In this document: positions 18,289 through 29,148 of the stretch, piece after piece | Position numbering within the stretch: position 1 is the first letter of the stretch | How the letters are laid out: each line of letters starts with the position of its first letter | Source: Emiliania huxleyi CCMP1516 | Lineage: Eukaryota > Haptophyta > Isochrysidales > Noelaerhabdaceae | Direction of reading: 5' to 3' | DNA: 64,000 nucleotides | NCBI RefSeq assembly: GCF_000372725.1 | Contig: NW_005200941.1 | Coordinates: forward strand, 191,438 to 255,437 | The notes under the pieces: model-generated | Database searches by the model: none | What the model saw: the letters and a program-made list of their open reading frames with translations, nothing else | What the model was told of the DNA's origin: nothing | Program-made: the position numbers and the translations under genes

Positions 18289-20173
18289 TTATGTCGACGC
18301 GTCCGCCTCTACCCTGCGGCGCAGCACCGCCATAAACGTGGCGAGCGCGTCCGCGCGCCCACTCTCGCCGAGGTAGCCCTCGCCACGGGGGCGGGAGCTT
18401 GCGAAACCGAGTCGGGTCCACAGCATCGCGGGCCAAACGCCGCACATCGCGCGGCGCATACTCGCCCGCTGCGCCCGCGAGATGCTTGCGAGGATGGTGT
18501 GCAGCCGGGGCAGGTCCGTTTCGTGCACGCGCAGCGAGCAGGAGTCCCACGGCAGCACCTCTTCGAAGGGCCGCGCCTAGTACCATACCTCCAGAGGATC
18601 GAACCCAGTTTGGGTTCAGCCCCGTGGGTGGTGCGGTGGCTATTCGACGGGCCGCGCCTCGTCCGCCAGGCTGAAGACGGGTATGCAGCCGTAGAGCAGC
18701 GCCTGTGCACATGTCTCGAACCTGTCATGGACGTGTCCTGCATGGATGTACGTGTCCGATGCAGCCGAGAGCAGCGCCGGCAGGAAGCGGTCCGAGTCCC
18801 CCTCGTTCGTGCCTAGTACCACACCTCCAGAGGATCGAACCCAGTTCAGTCCCGTGGGTGGGTGTGGCAGCGTTCGCGCCGAGGGGCGAGAGGCAGAACT
18901 CAGAGTCGGCCATCGCTGCTGGGAACCAGTCTGCTCGGCTGCTCCGGTTTGGCAGCAGGGCGTCGCTGGCGGCCGAAACCCGCCGGCTGGACGTTCTCTG
19001 CTGAGGAGCGAGGTGTGAACAGATGCTCTTCACACCTCCAGCGGTGAAAAGGCGGTGCTGCGGCGTGAAGAGCGAGGTGTGAACAGCGGCTCTTCACACC
19101 TCATGCGCCGAATCGATCAGCACGAATCGCTCGCGTGCGTGGTGATGGCGAAAGACGTCGCCGCGCGGGCCGCCCTTTGGGATGCGCCTGTTCAGTGTTG
19201 TTCGTCGAGTTTTGCGGGGAGATGTGGGGAGATACGGGGAGATGTGGCGAGATAGGGGAGATGCGGGGAGATGTGGGGAGATGCGGGGAGATGTGGGGAG
19301 ATGTGGGGAGATGTGGGGAGATGCGGGGAGATGTGGGGAGATGTGTGGAGGTGTGGCGAGATGTGGGAGATATGGGGAGATGTGGGGAGATGTGGGGAGA
19401 TGTGGCGAGATGTGGCGAGATGTGGCGAGATATGGGCGCCCGGCGAAGAAGAGCTCTATGCGGCGCGGCGCGGAGAGCCACGCGCCGCTTGCGGCGGCCG
19501 AGGCGCACGCTCCCTCACGGGATGACCTCTGCGCGGGCATTCGGCCGTCGTACCACGGCGAGTGGCGTCGCAGCGCCGCGAGGCGCGCCTTCGGTGGCAG
19601 CCGGTGCAGCCCGCAGAAAGGGCCGCACTCATGCATCTCGTGCGAAGGCAACCGGACATCGAGGCCCGGCGCAAAGACATTCCAACGGCCAGGGTCGCCG
19701 TTGTACGTGACGAAGCCGAGGCTCCTCCGCGAGGGGGAGCTGAACGGCATCGCCGCGCCCGGGAGGCCGTTCGCAGCGTCGGGCACACCGGTAAAGACGG
19801 CGCGATTCCGCTTCCACATGCAGTCGCCCGGCCCGTGGTCGCACGGCATGAGGATGAGGTGCCTGCGTGACGTCGCGTTCCAGTACGGGTAGGCGGCGGC
19901 CACCTTGTTGAGCAGGGTGGCGACGCGCTCCGAAGACTTTGTGGCCGAGCGGTAGTTTGAGAGGAAAAAGAAGTCGGCGCATCCACCGTCGGTGACACGG
20001 TACTCAGACTTGCGCAGCGCGAGCCACAGCCAGTTAAGTCGCGCCGAGTCGGCCGCCTGCCACGGCGGCGTGCCGATGCACTCAGGGTAGAGGTAGAGCC
20101 GCGGCCGCGGCAAGCTGGCGCAGTCCTGCTTCGGCGCTGCTCTCACAGAGCACGGCATGGTCGGCGGGCGCAT
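18289..20173 (-). CDS. Exostosin-family glycosyltransferase (GT47), five exons
   Basis: Exons: 20173-19440, 19187-19100, 18997-18880, 18812-18658, 18576-18289. They sum to 1,383 nt (460 residues) with matching phases. The first exon gives RPRLYLYPECIG and DFFFLSNYRSATKS, then LILMPCDHGPGDCMWKRNRA. The joined C-terminal half gives MADSEFCLSPLGTNEGDSDR and CAQALLYGCIPVFSLADEAR, the nucleotide-sugar-binding core of exostosins. Such enzymes act in the Golgi on polysaccharides or glycoproteins. No N-terminal anchor is visible after the ATG at 20173, so an upstream exon may be missing. Introns: GGGGAGAT array (252 bp), two hairpin units (102 bp), family A (67 bp), family A (81 bp). Confidence 0.88.
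18577..18650. mobile_element. Family A introner (exostosin intron 4)
   Basis: The plus strand starts CTAGTACCATACCTCCAGAG and ends GGTGGTGCGGTGG. It forms an 81 bp GC-AG intron (18577-18657) together with the duplicated target GCGCGGCCC(T/G)TCGAA, present on both sides with one mismatch. Confidence 0.88.
18813..18870. mobile_element. Family A introner (exostosin intron 3)
   Basis: The 58 bp element starts CTAGTACCACACCTCCAGAG and ends GGTGTGGCAG on the plus strand. With a 9 bp duplication (GCGCGAACG upstream, GCACGAACG downstream, one mismatch) it makes exactly the 67 bp intron 18813-18879. Removing it joins CLSPLG to TNEGDSD. Confidence 0.9.
19021..19099. repeat. Paired hairpin units GGTGTGAACAG/CTCTTCACACC
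   Basis: Two copies of a short hairpin lie inside exostosin intron 2: AGGTGTGAACAG(N)GCTCTTCACACCT. The same unit forms the core of the 63 bp array at 27023-27300 and occurs in MGDG intron 4 (about 7176-7205). Confidence 0.7.
19188..19439 (-). repeat. Exostosin intron 1, GGGGAGATGT array
   Basis: About twenty units of GGGGAGATGT or GGGGAGATGC, with a few variants, fill 19214-19433. The intron has a GC donor (GCGCCCAT) and an AG acceptor followed by GCGCATCCC, so the flanks share GCGC(C)AT. Confidence 0.85.
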
Positions 20174-20619
20174 TTTTTTGCAACACACTTCTCAGGAAGA
20201 AATATCACCGCGCTGCCTGCCCGCGCGCGATACACACAGGAGTCAACCCACGTCTCTCACCGAAGAGGCCCGACACCGGCACCAAAGAAAGTGACAAATC
20301 AAACAAAGTGAACAGAGGCACAGTCACGCGGGCTAACTCGAACGGGAGCACAGTGCTCGTTTCCCTACCTAACTAACTGAAGTACGGAACCCCGACTCCC
20401 ACCGGGAGGAGAAAGCCGAGGAAGGGAGGTGGAGAGAGAGAGAGAGAGAGAGACAGGCTCTCGAGCGCGCGGGGTGTGGGCGGGCGCGGCGCGGGGACGT
20501 CAGCACGGCACACGGGCCGCCCGGCGCAGAGCGGCGCACGCGCGGCACGCACAGTCACACGTCTCGCAGGCAGTCCGCCGAAGGTGTGTGACGCGGCTCA
20601 GTCAAGGCGGCGGCCACTC
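20174..20619. other. Interval with GA microsatellite
   Basis: Contains (GA)n at 20430-20452 and is otherwise unremarkable. It lies upstream of the exostosin gene and downstream of SDH4, so it should contain the exostosin promoter, but I see no defined motif. Confidence 0.4.
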
Positions 20620-21255
20620 TCACGGCTCGGCCGGCTTTCGCCAGAGCGCCTTGACCGACTCGGTCAGCCCCGGGCCGCGCAGGTTGAGGTTGAGAAGGCC
20701 AAGGAAGGTTAGGCCTGGGCAGGGTGCTCGCACAATCAGTGAAAACCGAAAGGACGCGTACTGAGGACGGGCACGGGTGAGAGTGCCTGTCACGGGCACG
20801 AGCGCCATGCGCAGCGCGGTGTCAAACCACTTGGCCTTGGTGATCCAGTGTGCGTAGTCGGAGATGATCATGTTGGCATTGCAGTGGGCGTGCACCTGCA
20901 GCAGTAGGAGACGTGCCCGCTCACGGCGCGGGCTCACAGTGGCCCCTGCAGCCTCGCAAGGTCGCAGCGAGCGAGCAGTGTGCATGGCTCGCACCGGGAT
21001 GAGGACACCCATCGCCAAGTCCAGTGGCATCGCCAGCATCGATGGTGAAAGCACGAGCGCGACGGGGCACATGTAAACGATCGGCATAAAGATGCGGTGG
21101 TTGATGTGTGTCGCCCACGTGTTGTGGTCGGGGGCGAGCCACTCGGGATTGTGTGCTCCGCCGGCGCGCGGCGCGGACGCCCTGAAGCAGCGCGCGTGGA
21201 CTCGACCGAGCATTCGTGTTACGTCCCGCGCCACCCTTGAGTGAAGGGTGCCCAT
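20620..21255 (-). CDS. SDH4: Succinate dehydrogenase membrane anchor, small subunit (CybS)
   Basis: This subunit anchors complex II in the inner mitochondrial membrane and helps bind ubiquinone and haem b. Exons: 21255-20995, 20895-20787, 20714-20620 (465 nt, 154 residues, phases matching). A basic presequence follows ATG 21255. The membrane part reads HNTWATHINHRIFMPIVYMC, then MLAMPLDLAMGVLIP joined to VHAHCNANMIISDYAHW. This carries the conserved His that ligates haem and the Asp-Tyr of the quinone site. The end FLGLLNLNLRGPGLTESVKA resembles the last helix of SDHD. Intron 1 is 99 bp (GT-AG); intron 2 is 72 bp (GC-AG). An in-frame codon at 21321 is less likely to be the start because it lies in a dispersed repeat. 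Confidence 0.85.
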   Translation of the reverse strand: MGTLHSRVARDVTRMLGRVHARCFRASAPRAGGAHNPEWLAPDHNTWATHINHRIFMPIVYMCPVALVLSPSMLAMPLDLAMGVLIPVRAMHTARSLRPCEAAGATVSPRRERARLLLLQVHAHCNANMIISDYAHWITKAKWFDTALRMALVPVTGTLTRARPQYASFRFSLIVRAPCPGLTFLGLLNLNLRGPGLTESVKALWRKPAEP

Positions 21256-21261
21256 GAGGTA

Positions 21262-21665
21262 TCGAGCGAAAAGAATTTTACAACGAGCGAAAAGAATTGT
21301 TAAGCCGTCCTCGCACAACACTGGGCACGGGACTGGCGCGCACTGGCACTAACACAGGTACACCACGGGAGCCGCCTAAGCGACTCCTGCGAGGACGGCG
21401 AGAATTTTAGCGACGAGAATTGTTAGCTCACTCCCTCGCAGATAGGAAGAGGCAGACTCCCTAGGGTGGGCGACGGATAGCGCACCACACACCTCTCCTT
21501 AAAATCCCTGTGTGGTGGCGGCGTGCCGTCCTCCCATCCCTCCCTTGGGTTGTCTGTTTTATTTCTTTCTTTCTTTCTGGGCACGGGACTGGCGCGCACT
21601 GGCACTAACACAGGTACACCACGGGAGCCGCCTAAGCGACTCCTGCGAGGACGGCGAGAAAGCAT
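21262..21665. repeat. Dispersed repeat with AAAGAATTTTAC and GGGCACGGGACTGGCGCGCA
   Basis: A block of about 150 bp (21262-21412) is partly repeated at 21581-21663. Relatives lie at 36828-36872, 41189-41320, 45135-45266 and 45426-45570. Shared pieces are AAAGAATTTTACAAC, CACAACACTGGGCACGGGAC and GAGCCGCCTAAGCGACTCC. Several copies sit just upstream of minus-strand genes (SDH4, 41182), so a promoter-borne function is possible but unproven. Confidence 0.65.
21498..21573. repeat. Dispersed repeat, inverted copy at 47683-47756
   Basis: A tract reading AAAATCCCTGTGTGGTGGCG through GGGTTGTCTGTTTT and a (TTTC)n tail is repeated in reverse complement at 47683-47756. The TTTC/GAAA tail looks like a short poly-purine end. 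Confidence 0.7.
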
Positions 21666-21903
21666 TTTTTATTTCGTAGTACGTAGAATTTTCTCCACGT
21701 GGTGGCAGTACGACCAGACGTCGTGGTCGGCGCGCGAATGGATGCCGTTTGCGCTGCAGCGACTGTCGGTGCAGCTCTGGACGGCGCTCGCGGACGAGGC
21801 ACAGCGCGCCATTGGTGCGGCGTCGCGCGACCGCGAGGGACCGCGGGGGAATGCTAGTGGGATGGGGGGCTCTAAGGGGAAGGGAGCGGGGGGCGCCCAG
21901 TAG
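21666..21903 (+). pseudogene. Possible coding fragment
   Basis: Within a longer frame, FSTWWQYDQTSWSAREWMPF followed by ALQRLSVQLWTALADEAQRA has natural composition and probably derives from a real exon. It begins abruptly after a repeat and ends in Gly-rich sequence. Family not recognised. Confidence 0.3.
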
Positions 21904-21964
21904 AGCGCCGGCGCCCTAGCGTAGAGGGCCGTGTGTAGCCCTCTTTTTTTGGTATAACAAAAGG

Positions 21965-22104
21965 GGTAGACCAGTCTACCGCGGTCTACCAAGTCTACCG
22001 GTAGACTGCAGTCGTAGGTTCATTGGTAGACTGCGGTAGACTCGTCTACCAAACGGTCTACCGTCTACCCCAGTCTACCCCAGTTTACCGGTAGACGGTA
22101 GACG
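21965..22104. repeat. Cluster of GTCTACC / GGTAGAC heptamers
   Basis: About fourteen copies of the heptamer occur in both orientations within 140 bp, many forming small palindromes (for example GTCTACCGGTAGAC). The cluster directly abuts the CA microsatellite. Confidence 0.85.
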
Positions 22105-22120
22105 GGCCAGCCACCCCTCA

Positions 22121-22450
<330 letters not shown>

Positions 22451-22630
22451 TACCTAGGTACGGGGCTACCAGAAACCCACGATAAGAGCTCTTGGCGTAC
22501 AAACCGATGTGGAGCTGGACCTGCGACACTTCTGCATCCCACACGCGCCCTCCGTCTAGGCAGAGAGCCGTCTTACACTGCTGAATGCGAGCGGGACCTG
22601 AGCGCAGCGAAGAACCGCGCCCAGGCCGGC

Positions 22631-22678
22631 GTTTTGCGACGACCAGCGAGGCACTCGCTTCGCTGGTCATCGCAAAAC
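22631..22678. repeat. Hairpin with 21 bp arms
   Basis: GTTTTGCGACGACCAGCGA and a matching TCGCTGGTCATCGCAAAAC are separated by about ten bases, with one mismatch in the arms. A structured RNA or recombination site is possible; there is no further support. Confidence 0.75.
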
Positions 22679-23327
22679 GTGAACAATCGCAGCCTGCGAC
22701 CGGGAAAGTGGACCCCGATGATCGTACCGGCGTCACTCATCACCTCGCCACCCGTACCGGCCGTCGGATCGACGCGCATCACGCACCCACCCACCTAACA
22801 GCGTCGTTCTCGCGCTGTGTGAGTAGGCTCGGCAGCGGCGGAAGGGTCGAGCCCAAGCTTCAACGAGAGTGGCCGAGCGACCCAAGGCAGATGGTACGGC
22901 ATAAGAACTTAATGTTCCCTTCCTCTCAGGTCGCGCCTTCGACGTGTGCGCGAGCGGTGGCCCCTGCCGTGACCACCCCGTCACGACACTGCTCCGTCAC
23001 CAGCAACATCCGAGCCATGGTGGGAGTGTCGAGCGTCAACCCGTGTAATTCTTTCGACGTGTTTGGGTTGCTTGTGTATACACCTTTCTACCTACCTACC
23101 TGTATACTATCAATCACCGCAGCCTTTGTACGGTTGGGAGGGGCACTGGGGCTGATCCGCAGCGTCGAGCAGTCTTATCGTGGGTTTATGGTAGGCGTAA
23201 GCGACAGTGTGACCACCTCGTGTGTGTGGAGAAGTTTTCCTTACCTTTCCTTACCTTCTGTAAAAATTATTCTCGCCCCCCCTTTTGCCCTTGCGCCTTG
23301 GCCTTGCGCCTTGGAGCTTGGTTGCCC

Positions 23328-24531
23328 TCATATTATGATGACTCGGCCGCTCTCTTCCACACGGCGCCAGCCTCGCCCCCACGCGCGCACGAGCGAGGTC
23401 GACATGGGAAGCAAGCTAACCTGCATCACCGCTAGCGCATGCCCCAGCTGCGGCCCGTGCTTCGTCTCGAGCGCCTCTAGTAGTGCCGCCTGGCCCGTGA
23501 GACCGATCGGATTCCACATGGCGGTCACGCGAAATCCCTGACCCGCGGCCGGGAGGGCAGCCGCGACAGCCATCGCGCCCTCGTCACCCACGTCGCAGAA
23601 CGTCAAGACCAGCGCATGGGACGGCTTGCCCGTCGCCAGCGCCGTAGCTAGCGCCGCGGCTCCCTCATCTCCAATAGGCGTGAAACCGACGGCGAGTGTC
23701 TGCAGAGTCGGCGCCACGCCGCGATGAAACACGCCGCAGAGCGCGCCGACGCCGCGCGCGCCGTAGCGGTTTGACGCTACGATGAGGGACTCAAGCGCCG
23801 GGAGCGCGCCATCCTCGAGCCCTGCTGCAAGCTCCGCCACGCCCTCGTCGTCGAGGCGCGCCCCTCCTAAGCCGAGGTACCGGAGGCTCTCGCAATAGTT
23901 CAGCGCCTCCGCCAACAGCGCCGGGCTAGTCCACGCGTCGCCACGCACGATCGGCAAACCCCTGTAGTCGAGCTTCTCGACGGTGCCCAGCACTGCCTTC
24001 GCCGTCTTCTCGTAGAGCGTCAGCACGGTCGACGAGTCCGCGCCGTTGGTGAAGCGGCAAGCGGCGAGCAGCTTCGCCATGCGCTCCGGAGTCGCGGGGA
24101 GCCGCCGCTGAGCGCCGCCGTCGTCGCTGGCGACGTCGATGACGAGCTTCCACTTGGCAAAGCCCAAACAGGCGGGCTTTGCGCCCAGCTCTGCGGAGCA
24201 CCGCTCGAATGTCGTCCAGCCGCGAGCGTCGTAGGTCCGGCTTCGGTCAAAGCCGGCGGGCAGCTCGTCGGGCAGCTGCGTGAGCAGCACGACAGTGACC
24301 GAGGCGTGCGTGTACCAGAGGTCCTAATGCAGAATGCAAAACCAATGTGCCGTGAGAGCGGTGCATGTTGTGGCGCTATCCTATCAGGGGAAGGGGCGAG
24401 GGGTCGGCGTGTGCTCACCATCGTGTTCTCCAGCATGCGACCGAAGGCGGCCTTCTCCTCGCCCGACCGGCTCTCCTCGGCGCGTCGCCGTCGTTCTTCT
24501 TCTCCGCGTAGACGAGCGCGTAGTCGCACAC
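23328..24531 (-). CDS. LRR-domain protein, partial, with a frame break
   Basis: The main exon (24323-23328) starts DLWYTHASVTVVLLTQLPDE and has RTYDARGWTTFERCSAELGA, then LRRs of the ribonuclease-inhibitor type such as SLRYLGLGGARLDDEGVAEL and TLAVGFTPIGDEGAAALATA. An upstream exon (24531-24419) ends EKAAFGRMLENTM before a GTGAGC donor (intron 24324-24418). It should begin VCDYALVYAEKKN, but that lies in another frame, so there is a one-base break near 24475-24490: a sequencing error or a pseudogene. The 5' exons are not visible. The domain resembles proteins common in algal genomes that pair a TIR-like fold with LRRs. Function unknown. Confidence 0.65.
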
Positions 24532-25715
24532 CTGTCGTTGGTGGTCAGTGAATATGCTCTCCGTGCAGCGCTCGGCGGCGCCGACGCGAGCAAAGTTGGG
24601 AGGACGGGAATGCCTGTTCAACTAAGGTTAGTGCATCCCTCTGGTTTTGGGTGTTTTGCACAGTGTTTTCTCTTTGGATGACGCCGTCTTTCTTATTCTT
24701 TGAGTCGTGCCACCGCGCAGAGGAGTTTGTAACTCATCTCCCGACATTCCCTCGGAAATTCCCGCTTGTTCACACCCCCATAGGGCCTATTAGGCTATGG
24801 GATAGGGCGATAAGGGGGGTCTCACTCCCCCGCTGGTCATCAGAACGACAGGTTTGCGCCTTGTTGACGTTTTTGAGTATGTGCGTGTGGAGTGTGTGTG
24901 TTTTGTGCGGGTCGGCGCAGCCAGGGCGGGCTCGTTGTGCGAGCATATGGGACACGATGTCTCAAATATGAGGGGTTTTGACTCCTACCGGCTCCTGACG
25001 CTATTCCTGGCAGCTCTTATGACCAGGATCAGTAGTGCTATGATACAGGGTGCCCATGCTAGCGCAGGAGCTGCCACACTCGCCCGGACCGTCCCCTTCT
25101 GGGCCGGTTCCGCAGCCCGCGAGAGCCGACAGCGGGGCCGTGCCGCGGGTGCCTACTGCCGAGTGCCACAAACACTGCGCCGTCCCGCCATCACCTACAG
25201 GCTGTCTTGTGTGATGGCTGGGATGTCCAAACGCCACCATCTTGGTTCTTGCGACCTCAAACCCGCGAGCTGTATGGGCGGTCCTGACGTCGACAGACGC
25301 CCAATGACCACGGTGAAGCTGAGCCGGAACGCGTCGACAGGTCTCGCCTGAGCCCGTGGCGGTAGCCGGCTGGGTCGCTGTGCACGGGCCGGTACCTCAG
25401 GCGTCACCTCCGCAGCCTCAGGTCTCACACTCCATCACCTCCGACGGGACGCCTTCGGTGCGCACGCTCGGCGGTGACTTTGTGGCAGCCCCACAGCGAG
25501 CGCGGCGTCGAGCCTGTTCCGTCTGGTCGGTTCGCGGCACTCACTGGGTGCCAGGGAGTGCGCCGACACGCGAGCGGTGCTTCCTGGCAGCGCGCGCCGG
25601 CTGTGGGGCTGCCACAAACTCGAGTCACGCTTCTTTGGGACATTTTCGACGCTTTTGTCCCATATACTCGCACAACATGCCGTTGGGGGTTGGGGTGTCG
25701 GTCAAGAAATTTAGG
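24532..25715. other. Interval without a supported gene
   Basis: Contains a short inverted pair, TGTGGCAGCCCCACA (25481-25495) and TGTGGGGCTGCCACA (25602-25616). The remaining frames are overlapping and featureless. The 5' exons of the LRR gene may be hidden in 24532-24900, but I could not join any. Confidence 0.4.
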
Positions 25716-28700
25716 TTACCTTACCCCCCCTAGAGACGTGCCTTCTCGCACCTCCAGCCGCCGCCCTCCTTCGCAGCCCGTCTCGCCGTAGTCCTGCTGG
25801 ACCGTCGACACGGGCGCGAGGCGCGAGTTGATCTCCTCGACGCTCATCTCCCGGAACCGGCTCGCGGCGCGTTGCAGCGCCGAGGCGGTGGGGAACTGGA
25901 CGTCGCCCCACTTCGGCGTGGGCGTCTCGTTGAAGGTGACGCCCTCCGACCAGCTCTTCATGTCGTGCATCCAGTCCACGTTCCGCCCCGCCTGGTTCTT
26001 CGCCACGATGAGCCCGTCCCTCGCCACCTCGACGAACGCGTCGGCGTCGGGATGCGTCGTCGACATCCACTCGCGAATGAAGCGGAAGACGCAGTCCAGC
26101 GCGGCCGTCGTGGCCCTGCCCTCTTGCCCCGCCACCTCCTGCATGCAGCCTTGGTACTCCTCGGCAGCGCGGGCGGTAGGCTGGTCGCGAGGGGGCGCGG
26201 GGAAGCGCGCCGCAGCCTTGTGGCGCTCGTACTTGCCGTTGACGCGCTGCACCCAGCTCGCAAATGTCACCTACCCCACACAGCCGGCCCTCGCGCGGGC
26301 ACGCACCCCGCGCCGATCTCGCGCCGATCTCGCGTCCGATCTCGCGGGATCTCGCCTCCCGCACGGCGACGCCCTCGAGCAGCGGCGACGGCGGCCGCCG
26401 CAGCAGCGCCGCCGGCGCGGGGCGGAAGAAGAAGGTCGCAGCCACCCGCGCGGCAGAGGCGTGCGCGCTGGGCTCGGCGACCACTCGGTGGCGGGCGGCG
26501 CGGTAGCGCCCTCCGGTGATGCGGTCGAGCAGCGCGCCCACCTACGTGATGGAGTGCGACCACTGCTTATCAGGTCCGGAGCTCCACGCATGCTCTTGAG
26601 TCTCCTAATGATCCCTAGCTCTCGCCGAAGGCTGAAGAAAAATCGCACCGTACTCCGATCTCACACACCGAAAGGTGAGCAATGAGGCGAGCGACTGTGA
26701 GAGATCGGTGTGAGGCTGCGGATAGGACGTTGACTGCTTAGGATGTGACTGCCAGCCCTCTGCCGAGATCGGACACCCCCCGCCTGGGGTGTGTGGCAGC
26801 CCAGCTGGCTGAGTCTGTTGTGTCATGTGTGTCTGTGTGTCTCTGTGTGTCGCTCGCGCGTCGTCGTCTTCTGACCCGCGTCCACCCCCACACCGCGTTG
26901 GTGTCCAGTCCCTGACTGTTCTTCGCCTTTCTATCAATCAATCCTCGTGTGCAACGCCCCCGTGTGTGCTCCGCGCGTGCGTGTGAGAGAGCCCGCATCT
27001 AGAGCCCCCCACCAGCACCGTCGCCACGCCGTGTCCGTGCTCCGGCACCTGTTCGCAGCTAGTGGTGTGAAGAGGCGCTGTTCACACCACGCCGTGCCCG
27101 TGCTCCGCCACCTGTTCGCAGCTAGTGGTGTGAAGAGGCGCTGTTCACACCACGCCGTGCCCGTGCTCCGGCACCTGTTCGCAGCTAGTGGTGTGAAGAG
27201 GCGCTGTTCACACCACGCAGTGCCCGTGCTCCGGCACCTGTTCGCAGCTAGTGGTGTGAAGAGGCGCTGTTCACACCACGCAGTGCCCGTGCTCCGCCAC
27301 CGGCTCCCACGCCGCCGCCGCCCCGCCCGCCGCGCCCCCGACCATGCACTCGAGCCCCAGCCCGCCTACGTGCTAGACACGTGTACCCTACCTCCATCGT
27401 ATCGAACCCAGTGTGTGGGTTCGTTCCCGTGGGTGGTGTGGTAGCAACGTTGTGCGGAGTCTTCAGAGCGCCGCGTGAGTACTGCGAATACAATGCAAGC
27501 CCATGCCTTCCGTTGCACCTGGTGCTACAGAGGGCTGCCAACTCCTTCTCTCCCCGCGGGAGGGAGCCCACATCTCCCCACATCTCCCCAGATCTCCCCA
27601 GATCTCCCCAGATCTCCCCAGATCTCCCCATATCGCGGGAGGGAGCCCATCGCGGAAGAGAAGCCGTGGGCTGAATGCAATGTGCACACACAGCTGGCGG
27701 AGGCAAAAGTCGGCTGAGTCCGTGTCAGCTCGAGCGCAAGTTGGAATGCAGCAATGCGGCTCTAGATCAGCCTGCCCGGCTGCCGGCTATCTCCCCATAT
27801 CTCCCCCCATCTCCCCATATGGCGCTTCGCGGCCAGCCCGCCCGGCTGCCGGCTATCTCCCCATATCTCCCCCTATCTCCCCATATGGCGCTTCTAGGCC
27901 AGCCCGCCCGGCTGCCGGCCGGGCGCGTCGTGGAGGACGAGCCTACGCGTCCCATACCTCCAGAGTATCGAACCCAGTGTGTGGGTTCAGTCCCGTGGGT
28001 GGTGCGGTAGCAACGGTGAGCCGACGTGCTGCATACACCGACATGCGGGGGCGGGGAGGACGGTCTTGTGAAGAGAGTACTCAGAGCACCGCGCGAGTAG
28101 GCGCGACACAAGTACGGCCGGATACGGCGGAGTGCGAGTGCCGGCGCGAGAGTGGGTTGGAGCACAAGAGCCTGTCTTCCGCTTCTAGGAGGACGCGCGA
28201 GAGGAGGGAGGGGTCGGAGTGCACCTGAGGGGGGCGCGAGGGCAACTCATCGCTGTACTCGCCGCTCTACCCCCCCTCACATGTACATGTGCTATGGGGC
28301 CCGAGTATTGGTGACGTCCCTATTCACAGCAGTGTGAAGGTAGGGGCTCCTGGATGTCTTCTCTCCCCGTGTTTCTTTTCCCCAGGGGGAGTGTGCGTAC
28401 CCCGCAGTATGGACTGGTGGTGCGCAGACGCACTCTACTGCTGAGGAGTGTGTGTGTGTGTGTGTGTGGAGGGGGGGTTCACACCATGTGGTGGGGTCCC
28501 ACCCCCAGAGTGGGTTCTGTTTCCAGGAGCTCTGTTCCTGGAGCGCGCGCGCGTCCCAGTATGGGTTGCAGTATGGAGTGGTGCCGCGTGACGGAATCGC
28601 CATCTCCTTATGTCATCCGCCCTTGGGGAGGGAGGGGGTGAGTACTGATCACGCAGCTGTACCCCCCCTCCCCCCATCTGTGCACGGTGTAACCCATCCT

Positions 28701-29102
28701 TTGGCAGGGCCGGCCTCACATCTCCCCATATCTCCCCATATCTCCCCAATATCTCCCCATATCTCCCCGCAGGGCTGGCCTCACCGGCAGCATCACCCGC
28801 CTTCCGTCTGCGGTCGTGGCGTGCGGCGGCGCAGCCTCGGGGCAGTAGCGCTTGAGGTGCCACTGCGAGTGGTCCGCCAAAGGGCCAAAGCACGCCTAAA
28901 GAGGGACGCACGATTGGCTTCACCACTCGTTCCTAGGGGTTTCCCCTCCCACAGCGCACGGGGTAAGGTAAGGTAAGGTAAGGTACACTTCTCCACACAC
29001 ACGAGGTGGTGGGGCAAGGGCCAGGCAACCCTCGCGTCTCCACGTCTAACGACAGGAGCCCCACGGCATTCAAAGTGCAAGGCCTGGTGCGCGTGGGTGA
29101 GC

Positions 29103-29148
<46 letters not shown>

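Noticed and set aside
18577-18650. tRNA-like B box in family A (GGTTCGATCC on one strand)
   Set aside because: It is one base short of the pol III B-box consensus. The flanks do not form a T-arm stem and no A box or cloverleaf is present. I keep tRNA ancestry only as a remote possibility.
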